A stretch of DNA of 30,673 nt from Lingula anatina (Eukaryota; Brachiopoda; Lingulata; Lingulida; Lingulidae): the NCBI RefSeq assembly GCF_001039355.2, contig NW_019775585.1, positions 202,702 to 233,374 of the forward strand, read 5' to 3'. Position numbers and translations under genes: made by a program. The notes under the pieces were generated by a model, which was given only the letters and a program-made list of their open reading frames with translations, did no database searches and had not been told where the DNA came from. This document shows positions 30,264-30,673 of this stretch, piece by piece (the stretch's first letter is position 1; every line of letters starts with the position of its first letter).

Positions 30264-30568
30264 GAGAAACAAAAATAATACTTATATTGAGCTTTTATGA
30301 CATATTTTTATGCTTGCATATGCTGAATCAAATATTTTTGGGGTTTAAAGACATTGAAAAGAGAGTAGCTTGATGTATGCCTTGACTGAAAAGCCTTCCT
30401 TATCAAGAGATTATTAGATTATACAGATTTTATAATGGATTACACATTTGAGATGCTGTCATAAAAAGTAAAAATATTTCTTCCATGCAAGGTGTCGACA
30501 CCTTCAACCATTTGTCTTAAAGCATATTTTTTCTTTTTTAATTTATTTTTCAGCTTTTTAGACTTTTA

Positions 30569-30574
30569 AATAAA
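30569..30574 (+). terminator. robo: Poly(A) signal AATAAA (distal)
   Basis: Canonical hexamer about 530 nt after the stop, preceded by a T-rich stretch. The distal site could give a longer 3' UTR. Confidence 0.55.
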
Positions 30575-30673
30575 GATTTTAAAAAGTAATTTTAGCATGT
30601 CCAGACAAGTAACTTTGACCAGAGAGACAAGAAAGTATTCCAAGGATATTGACTTTTATCCCCACCCCCAATC

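Larger units (their letters stand above)
30038..30673 (+). other. robo: 3' UTR and downstream flank
   Basis: AT-rich non-coding sequence with two AATAAA signals. No further gene is seen up to the window end. Confidence 0.7.

Overview
This window is animal (metazoan) genomic DNA and holds essentially one gene, on the plus strand: a Roundabout (Robo) family axon-guidance receptor. I could trace 26 coding exons from the initiator ATG at 735 to the TAG at 30035-30037. The chosen splice junctions are all GT-AG and all phase-compatible, and the exons add up to 4,866 nt, exactly 1,622 codons (1,621 residues plus stop). The predicted protein has the classic Robo layout: signal peptide, five Ig domains, three fibronectin type III domains, one membrane segment, and a long proline/serine-rich cytoplasmic tail. 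The tail has recognisable counterparts of the conserved Robo motifs: a CC0-like tyrosine, CC1 [12 protein letters not shown]2 [19 protein letters not shown] twice, and an [16 protein letters not shown] block.

The AT-rich introns, mostly 0.1-2.8 kb with one 11.9 kb first intron, and the sequence-level divergence from vertebrate Robo1/2 suggest a bilaterian invertebrate. A lophotrochozoan such as a mollusc or brachiopod is my guess, but the window does not settle it.

Layout: 1-673 is 5' flank or an upstream intron. 674-789 is the first coding exon (short 5' UTR with upstream ORFs, then the signal peptide). 790-12642 is a very large first intron with microsatellites, a fold-back MITE-like element near 8.0-8.25 kb and a possible decayed coding relic near 2.75-3.06 kb. 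12643-18393 encodes the five Ig domains. 18656-21089 encodes the three FN3 domains. 21444-21584 encodes the membrane segment. 21824-30037 encodes the cytoplasmic tail. The 3' UTR follows, with poly(A) signals at 30258 and 30569. No tRNA, rRNA, CRISPR array or second intact protein gene was seen.

The most interesting signals concern alternative splicing of the receptor. There is a well-formed 59-nt exon just after the membrane segment that breaks the frame if simply included (possible poison exon or tail-less isoform). The exon 3 donor is tandem-duplicated 36 nt downstream and in frame. Three in-phase donors end exon 19, and exon 25 has two in-phase acceptors. No new multi-gene system is evident; the novelty, if any, lies in isoform control and in the tail architecture of this Robo.
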